A stretch of 64,000 bases of DNA from Hetaerina americana. Taxonomy: Eukaryota; Arthropoda; Insecta; Odonata; Calopterygidae. Location: NCBI GenBank assembly GCA_022747635.1, contig JAKTNV010000008.1:1157001-1221000 (forward strand). Reading direction: 5' to 3'. Below, in pieces: positions 23,313 to 33,714 of this stretch. The notes beneath the pieces are model-generated. The model saw only the letters and a list, made by a program, of their open reading frames with translations. It made no database searches and was not told where the DNA came from. Each line of letters starts with the position of its first letter. Position 1 is the first letter of the stretch. The position numbers and the translations under genes were made by a program.

Positions 23313-24100
23313 CAGCACTTAAACGGACACTCATATTATAGATTATTTCAGTTTTCGGCCTTTTCTGAGGGCTTCTTTAGGTCAGACTGGATGGTCTCGG
23401 ACGGTGACTACGGGGTATGGGGGGGAGGCGTAGGGAATGCTGGGAGGGAAATCAAAGGAAATGACGGTTAAGGGTGGGAATTTTGAAAAATCGGAGAACA
23501 AATATATACGCGGATTCACGAGTTCTCACCTCTATATTGGTGGCTGAATCGGGTAGGGATTCTAGGATACTGAGAGCAAAACACTGGTCGAATGAAAGGT
23601 TGTGGGAATAGGCGCGTGAAGGGATAGGAAGAGAAGAGAGTGAGGCAGAATTGCAGGAGTACCGGTGATTGTTTATTCGAATGGATACGTGGGTAATGCA
23701 TTCGCCTATGTAAAAGGAAGTGTAATGTTTGCATGAGAAAAGATAAATAATGTTTTTTGAGAGGCAATTAGCATGGGAAAGAGGACGTAATAATGGGAGC
23801 ATATCTGATAAGCAGGCATGTTTTACATCGGGGGCGGCTGCAAGTAGGGGAAATACGTGGAAATTTGTCGGGGGGGGGGGGCGCCAAAGGGTTGGTGGAT
23901 CTCAAAAGGCTTTTGAGATTGGCGGGTCGTCTGTATGCGGGGGAGGGGCATGGGGGCAGTACGGATGAGGTAGCGTCATTGTCGTGTAAAATAGGAAACA
24001 GTTCTTCAAGAAGGTTTTTCAGGACGTGGGATTCGGGGAAATAGGCGGTGCAAAGGGCGAGTCCTGCGTCAGATGTGGGCTTGTTTTAGGTGCGAGATTT
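23313..24100 (-). pseudogene. Penelope-like element 3' part with GIY-YIG endonuclease domain
   Basis: The minus strand (frame at 23452-23802) encodes NIIYLFSCKHYTSFYIGE then RINNHRYSC. It continues with SFDQCFALSILESLP and IEVRTRESAYI. The Y-F-S-C ... Y-I-G-E ... R-I-N-N-H order is the GIY-YIG nuclease core used by Penelope retroelements to nick target DNA. Upstream, in broken frames to about 24100, lie LCTAYFPESHVLKNLLEEL and a CSRPRCKTC-type cysteine linker, which normally joins the RT to the nuclease. Frameshifts make it inactive. The RT itself is missing. A hammerhead-like core lies in the 3' UTR. Confidence 0.82.
23345..23400 (-). ncRNA. Hammerhead-like core in Penelope 3' end
   Basis: Minus strand: CCTAAAGAAGCCC, loop, AAGGCCGAAAAC, then ATGAGTGTCCGTTTAAGTG. 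The layout matches the cores at 11561 and 28036 but the CUGA part is mutated to CUAAAGA, and stem II is imperfect. It is probably a decayed ribozyme. Confidence 0.45.
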
Positions 24101-25529
24101 TTTGGGTCGTGGAGAAGATGGCCCCTTCAACTATGAATAATGGTTTATATTTCAAAACCATACTCTTTGATGACGCCGCCTGCGACGATTGTTTTTAAGA
24201 GTAAAGTATCCGATCGCGTTCAATCGACGAGGCACCATGACGATTTTGTGCACTTTTCCATAAATTTCTGGGGTAGTTGACACATTTTGGCCGACTATGG
24301 GCGGATCGCCATCTAAGCTGCCTCCTTACTTAATCATAACTTAACTCTTAATGTTAAACTCTTAACTTAACTTAACTCTTAATGAAACTTAATCTCCTTT
24401 GCCCTCTCGGCACCAGGTGAATATGAAGGAGCTGAGTCCCCCAGAGTGTTCTGAAAGTACGCAAGAATTTACTTTGTTTACATACCTTTCCTTACGAAGT
24501 ATTGAATCACTGCTGTTATCTCAATTTTTTCCATCTTCCCAAATCATTACACGGGTAAAACAACAGAGAGTACTCGCACCACATATATCTTCCCAGAACA
24601 CTGACGTGTTACGTGTTTACTCATAGATAATACCTTATACTACGCGAAAAACTCATTGCGCTGGCGCTGACATCTGGTGGTGATTCATATAACCTTTCAA
24701 ACGACCCTCATACGGATTGCCATTTTTTACGCTCTTCTTCGCACATCCTTTATCGTCTATTTCGCACTTCCACATTATAGTTATTGAATTTCAGTGCGGA
24801 GAAAGGAATGAGGAAGAGCAATATTGAAATACAAACATATGAAAGGTGAAATAAAGGCGCGAAATGGAATAGGAGAAGGCGATCGTGGATTCCATTCAAC
24901 GAGTGAAAGAATTTCGCATCTCATTAAGCAAAATTGCAATGAGAGATATATGAGGTTTTCAGGAAAAAAATGACAGGTAAGTAAAACTTGCCGATAATGA
25001 CGATAAGAGGCAGAGCGCTAGACAATAGCCGTTGTAACTATTCCGAAAGATTCGAATTCGCTCGACATTTTGAAATCTTTTAATTCCATTTTCTGTTCAT
25101 TGATATTTAAATTATATACGTGTACAGCCGTATCCTAAGATTTCGCGGCAGAGGTAACGAAAATATCCAGCAAATGTAATTTTCGGTCCCCTCAGCCCGG
25201 TGTTACACCAACTACCTCTAGTAAAATGCACAAACAGTAACGGAATATACACTGACAATGGATTCATGAAGTCATACAAAGTTAGGCGGTAAAAACATAT
25301 TTAAGCGTGAGGTCGCATTAATCCAACCATAGTGTTGTCAATTGCTTTATGTACATACGATCAGGAAATTAAACAGCAAAATGAGACTACCTATTACTTT
25401 GCCCAGTCTTTGGTCCATGGAATATGTAACAACAGCTGGCGAATTTGGAAAGGGTTCAACCACTTTATGTAGGTATTATGTAGAAGTAGACTTTTGCTGT
25501 GAATCCATCTCTTAGAAACGGACGTCGTG
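24101..25529. other. AT-rich sequence, no supported gene
   Basis: A TTAACTTAACTC-type simple repeat lies near 24335-24385. I see no frame or RNA gene of note. Confidence 0.3.
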
Positions 25530-25645
25530 TTTTTCAACGAATATTTTTCCCTTTTCCCTTCCTCTCCCATATCCTGCCTTATCCACCTGGTGCTACTTTC
25601 ACCCCCTGCCGCACACCTTTTCGGTGGACGGCGGCGTATTTATGC
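25530..25645 (+). repeat. LINE-B subfamily 3' end
   Basis: ATATTTTTCCCTTTTCCC leads to CCACCTGGTGC, TTTCACCCCCTGCCGCACACC and GGTGGACGGCGGC, matching 16560-16705 in order. Only the 3' UTR is present. Confidence 0.65.
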
Positions 25646-26206
25646 CTATGTCGAAAAGACTACGAAATCAAGTAACATATTTTCATAAACCTTTAACCAC
25701 TAAAAACCAAAATTACACAATAAAACAAACAAATTCAGTGTAATCATTGAAATTCAAAACTGCCTGCACAAAATACCCCAAGTAATCTGGACGTACGTTC
25801 GTTTGAAATGTGAGTAGGGAGCGCACCTAACCTGACACACACACGCACGTTTGTAAGTGTAATTCAAGGCCCGTCAAATTCATACGTTAATAAGATAGGG
25901 TCGCAAATTCTTTTCCCTGCGGTTTCCCAGAACGGTAAGCTACTAAAACTCATTTAACCGAAACTCGCCCACTTAAAATGAAGTCCGGGTGTTTGATGGC
26001 ATAGTAGGGATTTAATGCCGGGCCTTCAAAAGCTCAATGCCCAACGGATTACATTAAGTGTTTAACGGCATTTCCTACAGCAGAGAGTCAAGGCCAGCAG
26101 TGATTTCGAACAGTAGTACACTATTGAATCCCTATTAACTTCTTAATTTTGCACAAATCACATAAAGAATGACCTTTAAATGTATGTTTCAACTTATTCT
26201 CAAATG

Positions 26207-26207
<1 letters not shown>
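25646..26207. other. No supported gene
   Basis: I see nothing beyond AT-rich unique-looking sequence. Confidence 0.3.

Positions 26208-26254
<47 letters not shown>
26208..26254. repeat. (TA)n microsatellite
   Basis: A TA dinucleotide array with no recognisable retroelement end on either side, unlike most others here. The sequence up to 27029 holds a GC-rich patch (26640-26840) but no recognisable gene. Confidence 0.92.
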
Positions 26255-26256
<2 letters not shown>

Positions 26257-27029
26257 TATAGAGATTTGACGCGATTTACTAAAACAAAAGACTCAAAGTT
26301 TCATTTCTCTCTCCAGGAAATCCCTCAACAAAATTAAAGGTCAGACAGACGTGCATTTTTTTATTTATGGACAGGCAAATAGTTTCTCAACTAGCTTCAG
26401 CTAATCCCAAGAATGTGCATTGCATATATACAGCAGATAATGCGAAGCTTAAAAGGGAGAGGTGTCCAGTTCCATTCAAGCATTCCTACACAATATAAAC
26501 CATACGAGTAAACATTAGTTCGTACCTCAACATTAAATCGTAATAATAAGATTTCCAGCAAACCTGCGATCTAGGCATACAATTTTACTTACAACTGGCA
26601 GATTCTCGGCTCCAAGCTCACCTACTGCAGATCACAAGTTACAAAGGAATGCAAGTTGGAGGAAAAGGCGACGGCGACGAGTCGTGAGCCATCAGGGCGG
26701 GCACCCACGTCGCGGACCCCGTCACTGCTGAACTCCCTTTGACCCCGGGATAATTAACTCGTCGCCGACGACGTCGCCGAAAGGCCCGAAATACGCGACA
26801 GGGCGCAAGGAGTCGCGCCCCCCGAGACGACCACCACGACGATAGCAAATGGATCGAATCGCATTACTCGACCAACACCCCCTCCCGCTACACTCAGCGG
26901 AAACAAACGGCTAATTGATGGCATGATCTTCTAACGCCCTTCAAGCAAGCCCAGTGTGAATTTAGTGGGTGGGATACTGTAGGTCGACAAAGGACGACGT
27001 TGTGTTAAGGTCTCGCGGACGTCTCAAGT

Positions 27030-27288
27030 GCGGAAGCATTTGGCCCATCGATGATCTCCAGCCCGTGGGTACAGATAAAAAGAAAAGGCTATCCCTCTAT
27101 TGAAAACATATGAAATACGGACAAAGGAATGGTGGGGAAGGTGTATCGAGCAGATCACAAAAGTAAAAAAGTTTCCTTGACCGGGACTCGAACCACGGAT
27201 CTTGCCAGGCCGATGCTCAAACCATTGAGATATCGAGGAAACGTAAATTACACCTAAATCTGCGGGAGGTTTATGCAACCACTTGCCC
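27030..27288 (-). repeat. SINE-3 copy, left arm of an inverted pair
   Basis: On the minus strand the tRNA-like head reads TTTCCTCGATATCTCAATGG (A box), GAGCATCGGCC and GTGGTTCGAGTCCCGGTC (B box), closed by AAGGAAA which pairs with the starting TTTCCT. The body reads TTTTGTGATCTGCTCGATAC, CACCTTCCCC and a tail. A 45-nt leader containing CCCGCAGATTTAGG precedes the head and is also in the partner copy. Confidence 0.8.
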
Positions 27289-27337
27289 CAATTCTTTGGC
27301 CAGAAGATAGCGTAAGGGAGCTGTTTCCACTATCGGG

Positions 27338-27560
27338 GCACTTGGTTCCATAAACCCCCCGCAGATTTCGGTCTAAATTGCGTTTCTTCGATTACGCTCA
27401 AGTGGTTACAGCATCGGCCCCGCAGGTCGAAAGATCCGTGGTTCATGTCCCGGTCAAGGAAATATTTTTGCACTTGTGATCTGCTCAATTCCACCTTCCC
27501 CGCCTCTCTTGTGCTCGTCCTTCATGCGTATTCTTATCCCTTTTCCGAATATCCACTTCC
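27338..27560 (+). repeat. SINE-3 copy, right arm of an inverted pair
   Basis: The same leader (CCCGCAGATTTCGG), head (GATTACGCTCAAGTGG, GGTTCATGTCCCGG) and body (CTTGTGATCTGCTC, CACCTTCCCCG) as the copy at 27030, in opposite orientation. The pair is separated by about 50 nt and could fold into a long hairpin when transcribed. Confidence 0.8.
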
Positions 27561-27575
27561 ATGTGAATGAGTATA

Positions 27576-27655
27576 TAAATGCACACACACATATATATTA
27601 TATGTACATATGTGTGTGCAGTATACATATATATATATATATATATATATAATAT
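27576..27655. repeat. (TA)/(CA) microsatellite
   Basis: Mixed TA, CACATA and TGTG units directly precede SINE-1 copy 2. Confidence 0.85.
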
Positions 27656-27657
27656 GT

Positions 27658-27930
27658 GGGTCGCGGTAGTCCAGTGGGTAGAGCGTTGGACTGCTGACCG
27701 GAGGGTCCCGGGTTCAAAACCCGGGCAAGGCACTCTGGGCACCAGCAGCTCCACCCAAGTTATGTGATTTTTCGGATACCACATTTTCCTGGGAAACCAT
27801 AACCGGCACAGGGAAAGGAACTGCCCCCCCTACCCTGATGTGTGAATTTCACGCGCCGTCGGGCTTGGTACTGGGTGAACTCTACCATCACCTACTAAAC
27901 CGACCTTCGGGTTGATTACTGTGTTTATGG
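27658..27930 (+). repeat. SINE-1 copy 2
   Basis: This is the best-preserved SINE-1 head: GGGTCGCGGTAGTCCAGTGG, GTTGGACTGCTGACCGG, GGGTTCAAAACCC. The body and UUCG-hairpin tail are as in copy 1. A (TA)n tail at 27940-27969 runs directly into a Penelope 3' end. Confidence 0.9.
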
Positions 27931-27939
27931 TATTTATAT

Positions 27940-27969
27940 TTATCTATATATATATATATATATATATAA
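27940..27969. repeat. (TA)n, SINE-1 tail and Penelope border
   Basis: The short TA array both ends SINE-1 copy 2 and borders the Penelope-like copy at 27970. Confidence 0.9.
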
Positions 27970-28425
27970 ACACAGATGTAGATTTTTAGACCATAGAGAC
28001 ACAAAGAAAGGACACTCACAATATGTTATTTGATGTTTCGACGGCTCGGCCGTCGTCTTCAGAATGGCGTTCTCGGGGAAGAGCGGAGTAGACATGTGCG
28101 GGGAGGAGGTGAGGGAAGGAGAGGTAAGGGACCAATAGGAAATGAATAAGGGGGTGGTAGGGGATATGTAGGCAGCCATATGATGCATTCAGTGCGCTTG
28201 GTTCAGCCCGGGCGGTTTAAATGACCGGGCCACCCAAATATGCGCCATCTCGCGGGTTCTCACCTCTATTATACTAGCAGATTTGGGAAGGGTTTCAATC
28301 ACCGAAACGGAGAAGCAGTCATCAAAAGATTGGTTGTGGGAATCAGTGTGAGTAGGGATGGGATAATTAAGGAAGGTTGGAGATTTGGTGGAATATCGGT
28401 GGTTATTCATGCGGAGGGAAAGTGC
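27970..28425 (-). pseudogene. Penelope-like element 3' end, truncated GIY-YIG domain
   Basis: The minus strand encodes LSLRMNNHRYSTKSPTFL, then SFDDCFSVSVIETLP and IEVRTREMAHIWVARSF, matching residue for residue the order in the copy at 23452-23802. The N-terminal half of the nuclease, including its GIY and YIG strands, is lost by truncation at about 28425. A C-rich 3' UTR and a hammerhead-like core follow. (TA)n arrays lie on both sides. Confidence 0.82.
28036..28062 (-). ncRNA. Hammerhead-like core, best Penelope copy
   Basis: Minus strand: CTGAAGA, one linker base, GACGGC-CGA-GCCGTC, then GAAAC. CUGANGA and GAAA are the invariant parts of the hammerhead catalytic core; position 7 may be any base. 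Stem II is a perfect 6-bp helix. Downstream, ACAU can pair with GUGU before a GUC in GAGTGTCC, which would give a stem III with C17. I could not find a matching stem I. The core resembles a type I hammerhead of Penelope-like elements, but cleavage ability is uncertain. Confidence 0.6.
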
Positions 28426-28442
28426 GGTCGTGCACTTTCCCT

Positions 28443-28448
<6 letters not shown>
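28409..28448. repeat. Perfect 17-bp inverted repeat at Penelope truncation point
   Basis: The arms are 28409-28425 (ATGCGGAGGGAAAGTGC) and 28432-28448, exact reverse complements around GGTCGT. The left arm is Penelope coding sequence; the right arm is an inverted copy of it, followed at once by (TA)n. This is a fold-back at the 5' truncated end of the retroelement. Confidence 0.92.

Positions 28449-28529
<81 letters not shown>
28449..28529. repeat. (TA)n microsatellite
   Basis: About 80 bp of uninterrupted TA. Confidence 0.95.
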
Positions 28530-28533
<4 letters not shown>

Positions 28534-30181
28534 TTTTTGAGATATAATTGGGAGGGTAATATTCGATATATTTTATAAGTAAAAAATATATACTCGATGA
28601 GTTGACTTAATGTTGAATTTTTATTAGTTCAGGAGATTTTAGCAACCGTCCTATACCATCCCTATTAAATGAGATTTATTTTACATCAGTGACAGGGGAA
28701 AATCAAGACCTCAGTGGGGCGGAATTGAGGTGCCACCATGGCGGAAATGACCTCATTTCTTACACGACTCAAACAACACACGTTAGCGACTACGTCCAAG
28801 TGCTAATTGATTCCCTTCACTTAGCTTTTACTAGTCATCTCACCGCCTTGATCTTTACATTACCTCCGAATCACGAGGAGACTCACTGGTTTTACAGGTC
28901 CACCGTCACTTATACTTCAACCGCAAGAAGTTTACTCTCGAGGCGAAGGGCGGCACTGACGACTCTTAAAATCAATGGCGACGACCACGGAGGCACGGGA
29001 GACACTCCTTCGTGATGTCGGAAATTTCGAAGGCAAATTAAAGTCCCCGGCTATCAGCAGGGCATCGGCAGTGTTTCGGTTTATGAGGATATGGATCTTA
29101 TTCGGTTGTAAACACAGCGATGTTATCTTTAATTAAGGGACCTCCATGGCAACAACGTAGGAGTTAACGACGCTGAAAATCATTAAAATATTAGGAGTGA
29201 TCCGCAACGGTACAGACACATTAGCGCAGGCACTGAGAACAGGCAGACAAGGCATCACCGGCCGTCTTATCGCGAAGGTTTTTCTTATAATATCCAATTT
29301 GCAAGCACGCGAGGTGAATAAACCTGGAAGTCCTACTTTTAAATTCTGCCTCGACGGGGCCTTATTCCTTCTCGCTGATTAAGAGGAAGATATAAGGAAA
29401 ACGGTGTTTGCTATGAATGTAAAATGACGGACGGTATTAAAACGCTTGGTTGCAATGGACTAGAGCGAGAGCGTGCCCTGGCGCTAAACGTCGCACTCCC
29501 ACCTCCCCCCTCCCTTCTCCTCCCCCCAGGTTCATGCCACGTGACTCGACAAAGCCGCATAGCGACCGACGTCTAATATACTCATTACAATCCATTATTT
29601 TATTATCCCCTCGCGTGTGCACAGACTGAGCGAAACGAAGGGCGCTCTGAAAAAGAAATCTGCATTGACTGTAACGAGCGCTGCAGTGTATGAGTCATTC
29701 CTCGAAGAGCTCGCCTGTCACTGACGTAACTTTGACCTACTGCCGCAAACGTAAAATTAATTAACAGCCCTGAATATAAAATAAAAAAGGGCAGTTATTC
29801 AGATTAACTATTAATTATTAGCATGCACGCGCACTCAAAATCAAATCGGCGAAAACATAGTTACAAAGCGGTTTTATTCCGATTGAAATGAAGCAAGTAA
29901 AATTTGAAATTCCACACACACACACTGTGGAAATACTAAGTGTGTGTGGGTGTGAGCGGAATTGCCAGTGTACTTAATTCATTTCAATGTGTTATGTGAA
30001 TTCCATAAAGTTACGCCAGACACTATACATCACAGTTTTATTCTTATTTGTGTTTATTGTCTTTTAGAGTGTCACATTATTTTGAAGAAACACTTTCTCC
30101 GCCAGCTTATCGGTGATTATTTCATTGGACACCATTCACATATATCACATATGCGGTTTTCAAGAAAGACAAAAAGTTAAA
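28530..30181. other. No supported gene
   Basis: Frames of 60-110 codons (28689-29015 plus, 29437-29622 minus) are unrecognised. A CA/TG-rich short palindromic stretch lies near 29915-29955. Confidence 0.3.
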
Positions 30182-30320
30182 TAGGACGGCAGTCCAGAAA
30201 TAAACTTACGTTTCGGCCAAGTGTGGCGGCGGTTTATAGGGCTAAAGCCACCATCTTGGTGTCTAAACCTGCCGACACTTAGTACGCATCCGGCTGTAGT
30301 AGTGTACAGCCTCTCGCATC
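30182..30320 (+). repeat. Dispersed repeat, possible mariner 5' end
   Basis: AACTTACGTTTCGGCC, GTGTGGCGGCGGTTTAT and CCACCATCTTGGTGTC recur in the same order at 44768-44890. The first block is preceded by GTCCAGAAATAA, which looks like a DNA-transposon terminus. No coding sequence follows in either copy. Confidence 0.6.
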
Positions 30321-30329
30321 AATTTTACT

Positions 30330-30616
30330 GATGCCATTTTTCTAAGCCACAATTTCTGATAATGTATATTTCCAAAGTGCACTTTTTTCTAATACTTTAT
30401 TTCGTAATGTATTATCTCTGATTTTATTTTTCTAATAAATAAACCTTTCTACTACCTAAAAATATGAAAAACATTGCAGCTAAAGAAACTAAATTAGTTG
30501 TATAAGTGTATAATACACATGCATGTAATAAGTAAATTTATTATTCTAATAAATAAATCAATGCAATTTTTCCAAACCACAATTTCTAATAATGTATTTT
30601 TCTAAAGTGTAGTATA
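30330..30616. repeat. Imperfect local duplication beside the mariner
   Basis: The segment CCACAATTTCTGATAATGTAT (30349-30369) recurs as CCACAATTTCTAATAATGTAT (30579-30599), and CTAATAAATAAA occurs in both. This is a diverged tandem-type duplication of AT-rich sequence. Confidence 0.55.
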
Positions 30617-31951
30617 CTACCTTGATCAAAAATTTCCCGGAATTTATTCAGAAAATTAAAAATACAAGTTTATTCATCTAAATCTATATTGTCCCCTTCA
30701 AAGTAATCCCCATCGACTGCAACACACTTATGCCAGCGCTTGATCCAATCCTCGAAACATTTTTTATATTCGGTTTTCGGTATGTCCATCAGTGCTTCCT
30801 GCGATTTTTCCATTACTTCCTCTCGGCTGCTAAAACGCGTTCCCCGTAATGGTTTTTTAACTCGATTGAACAGAAAGAAGTCACAGGGAGCCAAATCAGG
30901 TGAATTCGGTGGCTGTTGGATGGTATTTGTTGCATTTTTCGTCAAAAAATTACGAATAATGATAGCACTGTGCGACGGTGCGTTATCATGGTGCACGTGG
31001 TCCACGAGTTTTCTGCCCACATTTCTGGTCTCTTTCGGCGAATTGCTTCACGCAAACGTCTCATAACGCCCAAATAATACTCTTTGTTTACTGTCTGGCC
31101 TTCTGGCAAAAATTCATGATGCACTACACCGTTGTAATCCATGAAAACCGTCAGCATTGCCTTCTTTTTTGACTGAAAACGACGTGGTTTTTTTGGTCTC
31201 GGCTCATTTGGTGAACGCCATTCACTTGCCTGATGCCTGGATTGCGTGTCGTACTCATAAACCCACGTCTCGTCTCCAGTAATGATCCTTTTGATGAATG
31301 TGGGATCGGATTCAGCCTCGCAAATCATGTCTTTTGCGACGTCAACACGGTCTCTTTTTTGCATGAAATTGAGGTCTTTTGGCACCAACTTTGCTGCTAC
31401 ACGACGGAAACCCAAATCATTAACCACAATGTCTTGGGCGGATCCATAGGCAATGTTCAAGTCCTCCGCTATTTCTCTGATGGTTAATTTGCGGTTATTG
31501 ACCAACATTTCTTTTACTTTATCAATTTTTTCACCGACTTTCGATGTCGATGGTCTGCCACTGCGTTCATCATCTTCGATTGACTCACGACCACTTCTGA
31601 ACCGCTCGTGCCACTGGTAAACGACCGTTTTTTTTAGAGAATCGTTGCCGAAACATTTTTCCAACATTTCCAACGTCCGTGCGCCACTAAATCCGTTTTT
31701 TACGCAAAATTTAATACAAGTTCGTTGTTGCAAATTTAAATCCATTTCCGAAATTGTAAAAAATCGCCAACACGCACAGAGATAGATGTACTCTTGGCTA
31801 CGTAACTTTTGCAAATGTCAAGTTATGACACTAAGATTTAAAGGGAATATCAACAACAGATGTACCAATTTAACAAAAAAAAACAGAACTCAAATCGGAA
31901 CGATGGGAGCGCCACACAGTGGTTATTCCGGGAACGTTTTGATCAAGGTAG
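30617..31951 (-). mobile_element. Mariner element with intact ends
   Basis: This 1335-bp element is flanked by TA at 30615-30616 and 31952-31953, the expected mariner target duplication. The left end reads CTACCTTGATCAAAA and TTCCCGGAAT; the right end is its reverse complement with two mismatches over about 28 bases. Length and end structure are those of a complete mariner. It looks the youngest of the mariners here. Confidence 0.95.
30670..31745 (-). pseudogene. Mariner transposase, single frameshift
   Basis: The start is the ATG at 31745 (MDLNLQQRTCIKFCVKNGFS), which gives the usual length of about 350 residues; longer upstream starts have no family support. The order is helix-turn-helix 1 (VVYQWHERFRSGRESIEDDE), helix-turn-helix 2 (LTIREIAEDLNIAYGSAQDI), first catalytic Asp (ITGDETWVYEYD), second (VHHDNAPSHSA) and third (SPDLAPCDFFLF). 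The spacing between the last two is 34 residues, so DD34D. The only break I see is one frameshift near 31010, between RPEMWAENSW and the second catalytic Asp. The C-terminus ends GDNIDLDE with a stop at 30670. Confidence 0.93.
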
Positions 31952-31953
31952 TA

Positions 31954-32479
31954 TAACAAGTGTACGTATAATACACATGGATCCGAAACCCAAAGCAGCT
32001 GGAAAACAATTATTTCTAGTTGGGTATGTTAACTACAAGGTAAACGTTTTAAAAGGTCGCAGTTTGCTGGAAATGTTCCAAAGTTGTTGGACCTACTGTT
32101 TCTGAATACTATATGATATTTTTAAGGATGAAATCGAACTGTAGAATATTAAACCCTACTCGCTAATACCATTACTTCAGATTAATTTTATTCTATACAT
32201 TGAAAACATTTGTAGAAAGTTTGCCTACTTAATAATTTTAGAACTATTTGATTTAGAAATTTCAGTTTACAAATAATTTTATTAGGAAAAAATAGTTTTA
32301 TAAAATTGCATAATTTAAAAAATTGCAATACAAACATTGAAAGGGAGCCAATGTGCAGACTTCGGTTCTTTCCACTTTGCTCACTGCGAACTCATAAAAT
32401 GTCTGCTGCGATACATAGATGTGAAGTGCGATCTGTGATTAGGTTTTTACTGGCACAAAACTGACACAAGCCAATTGAA
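31954..32479. other. AT-rich sequence, no supported gene
   Basis: TACGTATAATACACATGG at 31963 weakly resembles the sequence at 30505 on the other side of the mariner. I see no gene. Confidence 0.3.
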
Positions 32480-32690
32480 ATGTATAGACAACTATTGTGT
32501 GGGAGAAGTGTAGGGACTTGGTGTAGGGAAACGTGGCCATTGAAGCAGGAGGATAGGCGTAGATTAGAGACTTTTGAAATGTGGGTGTGGTGATGAATGG
32601 AATAGGTGAAATGGACCGAAAGGAAAACAACTGAGGAGGCGCTGGGCATTGTGGGTGAGGAGAAGGAATTGCCGAGAGAAATCAATCAGC
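32480..32690 (+). pseudogene. LINE-A C-terminal fragment
   Basis: In broken plus frames one reads WPLKQEDRRRLETFEMWVW, then WTERKTTEEALGIVGEEKEL. This matches the LINE-A C-terminal segment seen at 36739-37098. It ends where the next mariner remnant begins. Confidence 0.8.
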
Positions 32691-33310
32691 CATCGAAACT
32701 GCGCATGTGATCACCCGTGCATTGTCTTGATGAAAGAGATGTTTGCTCTACGCCATATAAGGACGATTTTTCGTGATTTCTCGACTCAACCGGTGCTATA
32801 ACGACGCATAATACTCTCCATTTATCGATTGTCTTTTTTTACAAGTATTCAATGAAGATGTTTCTGCTTACATTAAAAAAAACCGTGGCCATCATCTTGT
32901 CCGGCCGTTTTCAACGTCTTCGTCTTCTTCTGAGCCGGATTGCGTTTAGAAACCCAATTCTCCGGCTGTTCCTTTGTTTCTGAAGTGTAGTAGTGCATCC
33001 ATGCTTCGTCTACAGTTGTGTCGATGCAGGAATTCGTAAGGATTGCGACGGAAAAGCGACAAACCCGCCTCCGAATTAACTCCACGACTGAGTTCATTCT
33101 CCACCGAGCGGGAAGGCGGCACCCATCCCACCGAATTTTTTCCCACCCAATTTTTCATGAATAATTGAAAACACTGTACCTTGTGATAAGCCTGTAATCT
33201 CAACTATTTCTCGAACTTTGATTCGTCGATCACCCAAAATCATACCGTGGATTCTGCTAACCATTTCGGGGTAAGTCGACGTCCCGATTGATATTCATCA
33301 TTGACATGAA
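32691..33310 (-). pseudogene. Mariner M5 remnant
   Basis: The minus strand has a helix-turn-helix-like segment (MVSRIHGMILGDRRIKVREI, LSQGTVFSIIHEKL), then broken frames to VDEAWMHYYTSETKEQPENW. That is the first catalytic Asp region. The block that follows (NPAQKKTKTLKTAGQ) is also mariner. The second and third catalytic regions are absent or unrecognisable. It is a lineage distinct from the copy at 30617. Confidence 0.78.
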
Positions 33311-33522
33311 TATGACAAATGAATACGATTGCTTAAAATAATACCGAAAAAATGTATTACTGACACCCTTCTTGGCACGCTTAAGCAAATTCATTTCAGC
33401 CACCATTGTTCGAAGGCGAACTCAGTATGCATCACTCCACGCATGCAATTTTTCATAATTTATTATAGTTTCTATATTCTACTGTTTCAGACTTCACTTC
33501 GTGGAAGTATTTCATACCCATA
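33311..33522. other. AT-rich sequence, no supported gene
   Basis: The 77-codon plus frame at 33329-33562 runs into the hammerhead module and is unrecognised. Confidence 0.3.
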
Positions 33523-33607
33523 TTACAAGGACTTGGTACTTTTACACAGCTTTTTATTATAAGATGCAACGCGTTTCACCGACTAGCCGCATCATTAGGT
33601 ACAGATA
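33523..33607 (-). ncRNA. Hammerhead-ribozyme module, left arm of inverted pair
   Basis: On the minus strand: GTACCTAATGATGCGGC, AGTCGGTGAAACGCG, TTGCATC, then ATAATAAAAAG and CTGTGTAAAAGTACC. The layout (stem I GUAC, CUGAUGA, stem II, GAAAC, palindromic ACGCGU stem III, U17) is that of a minimal type I hammerhead. G5 of the core is mutated to A (CUAAUGA) and stem II is not well paired, so this copy should be dead. Confidence 0.68.
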
Positions 33608-33714
33608 TGCTTAACAAGAGTGCGAGGAGGGCCCTCTCAGGCCCTTCCACCCCTCCCTCCCCGCCCCCCCCCCACTCTCTGTCCTGAGCGCATATATACT
33701 CTCGCACTGTTGTC

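Noticed and set aside
9738..28529. Repeated tracts as a CRISPR array or centromeric satellite
   Set aside because: The tracts are simple TA dinucleotides at retroelement borders, with no spacers and no higher-order unit.
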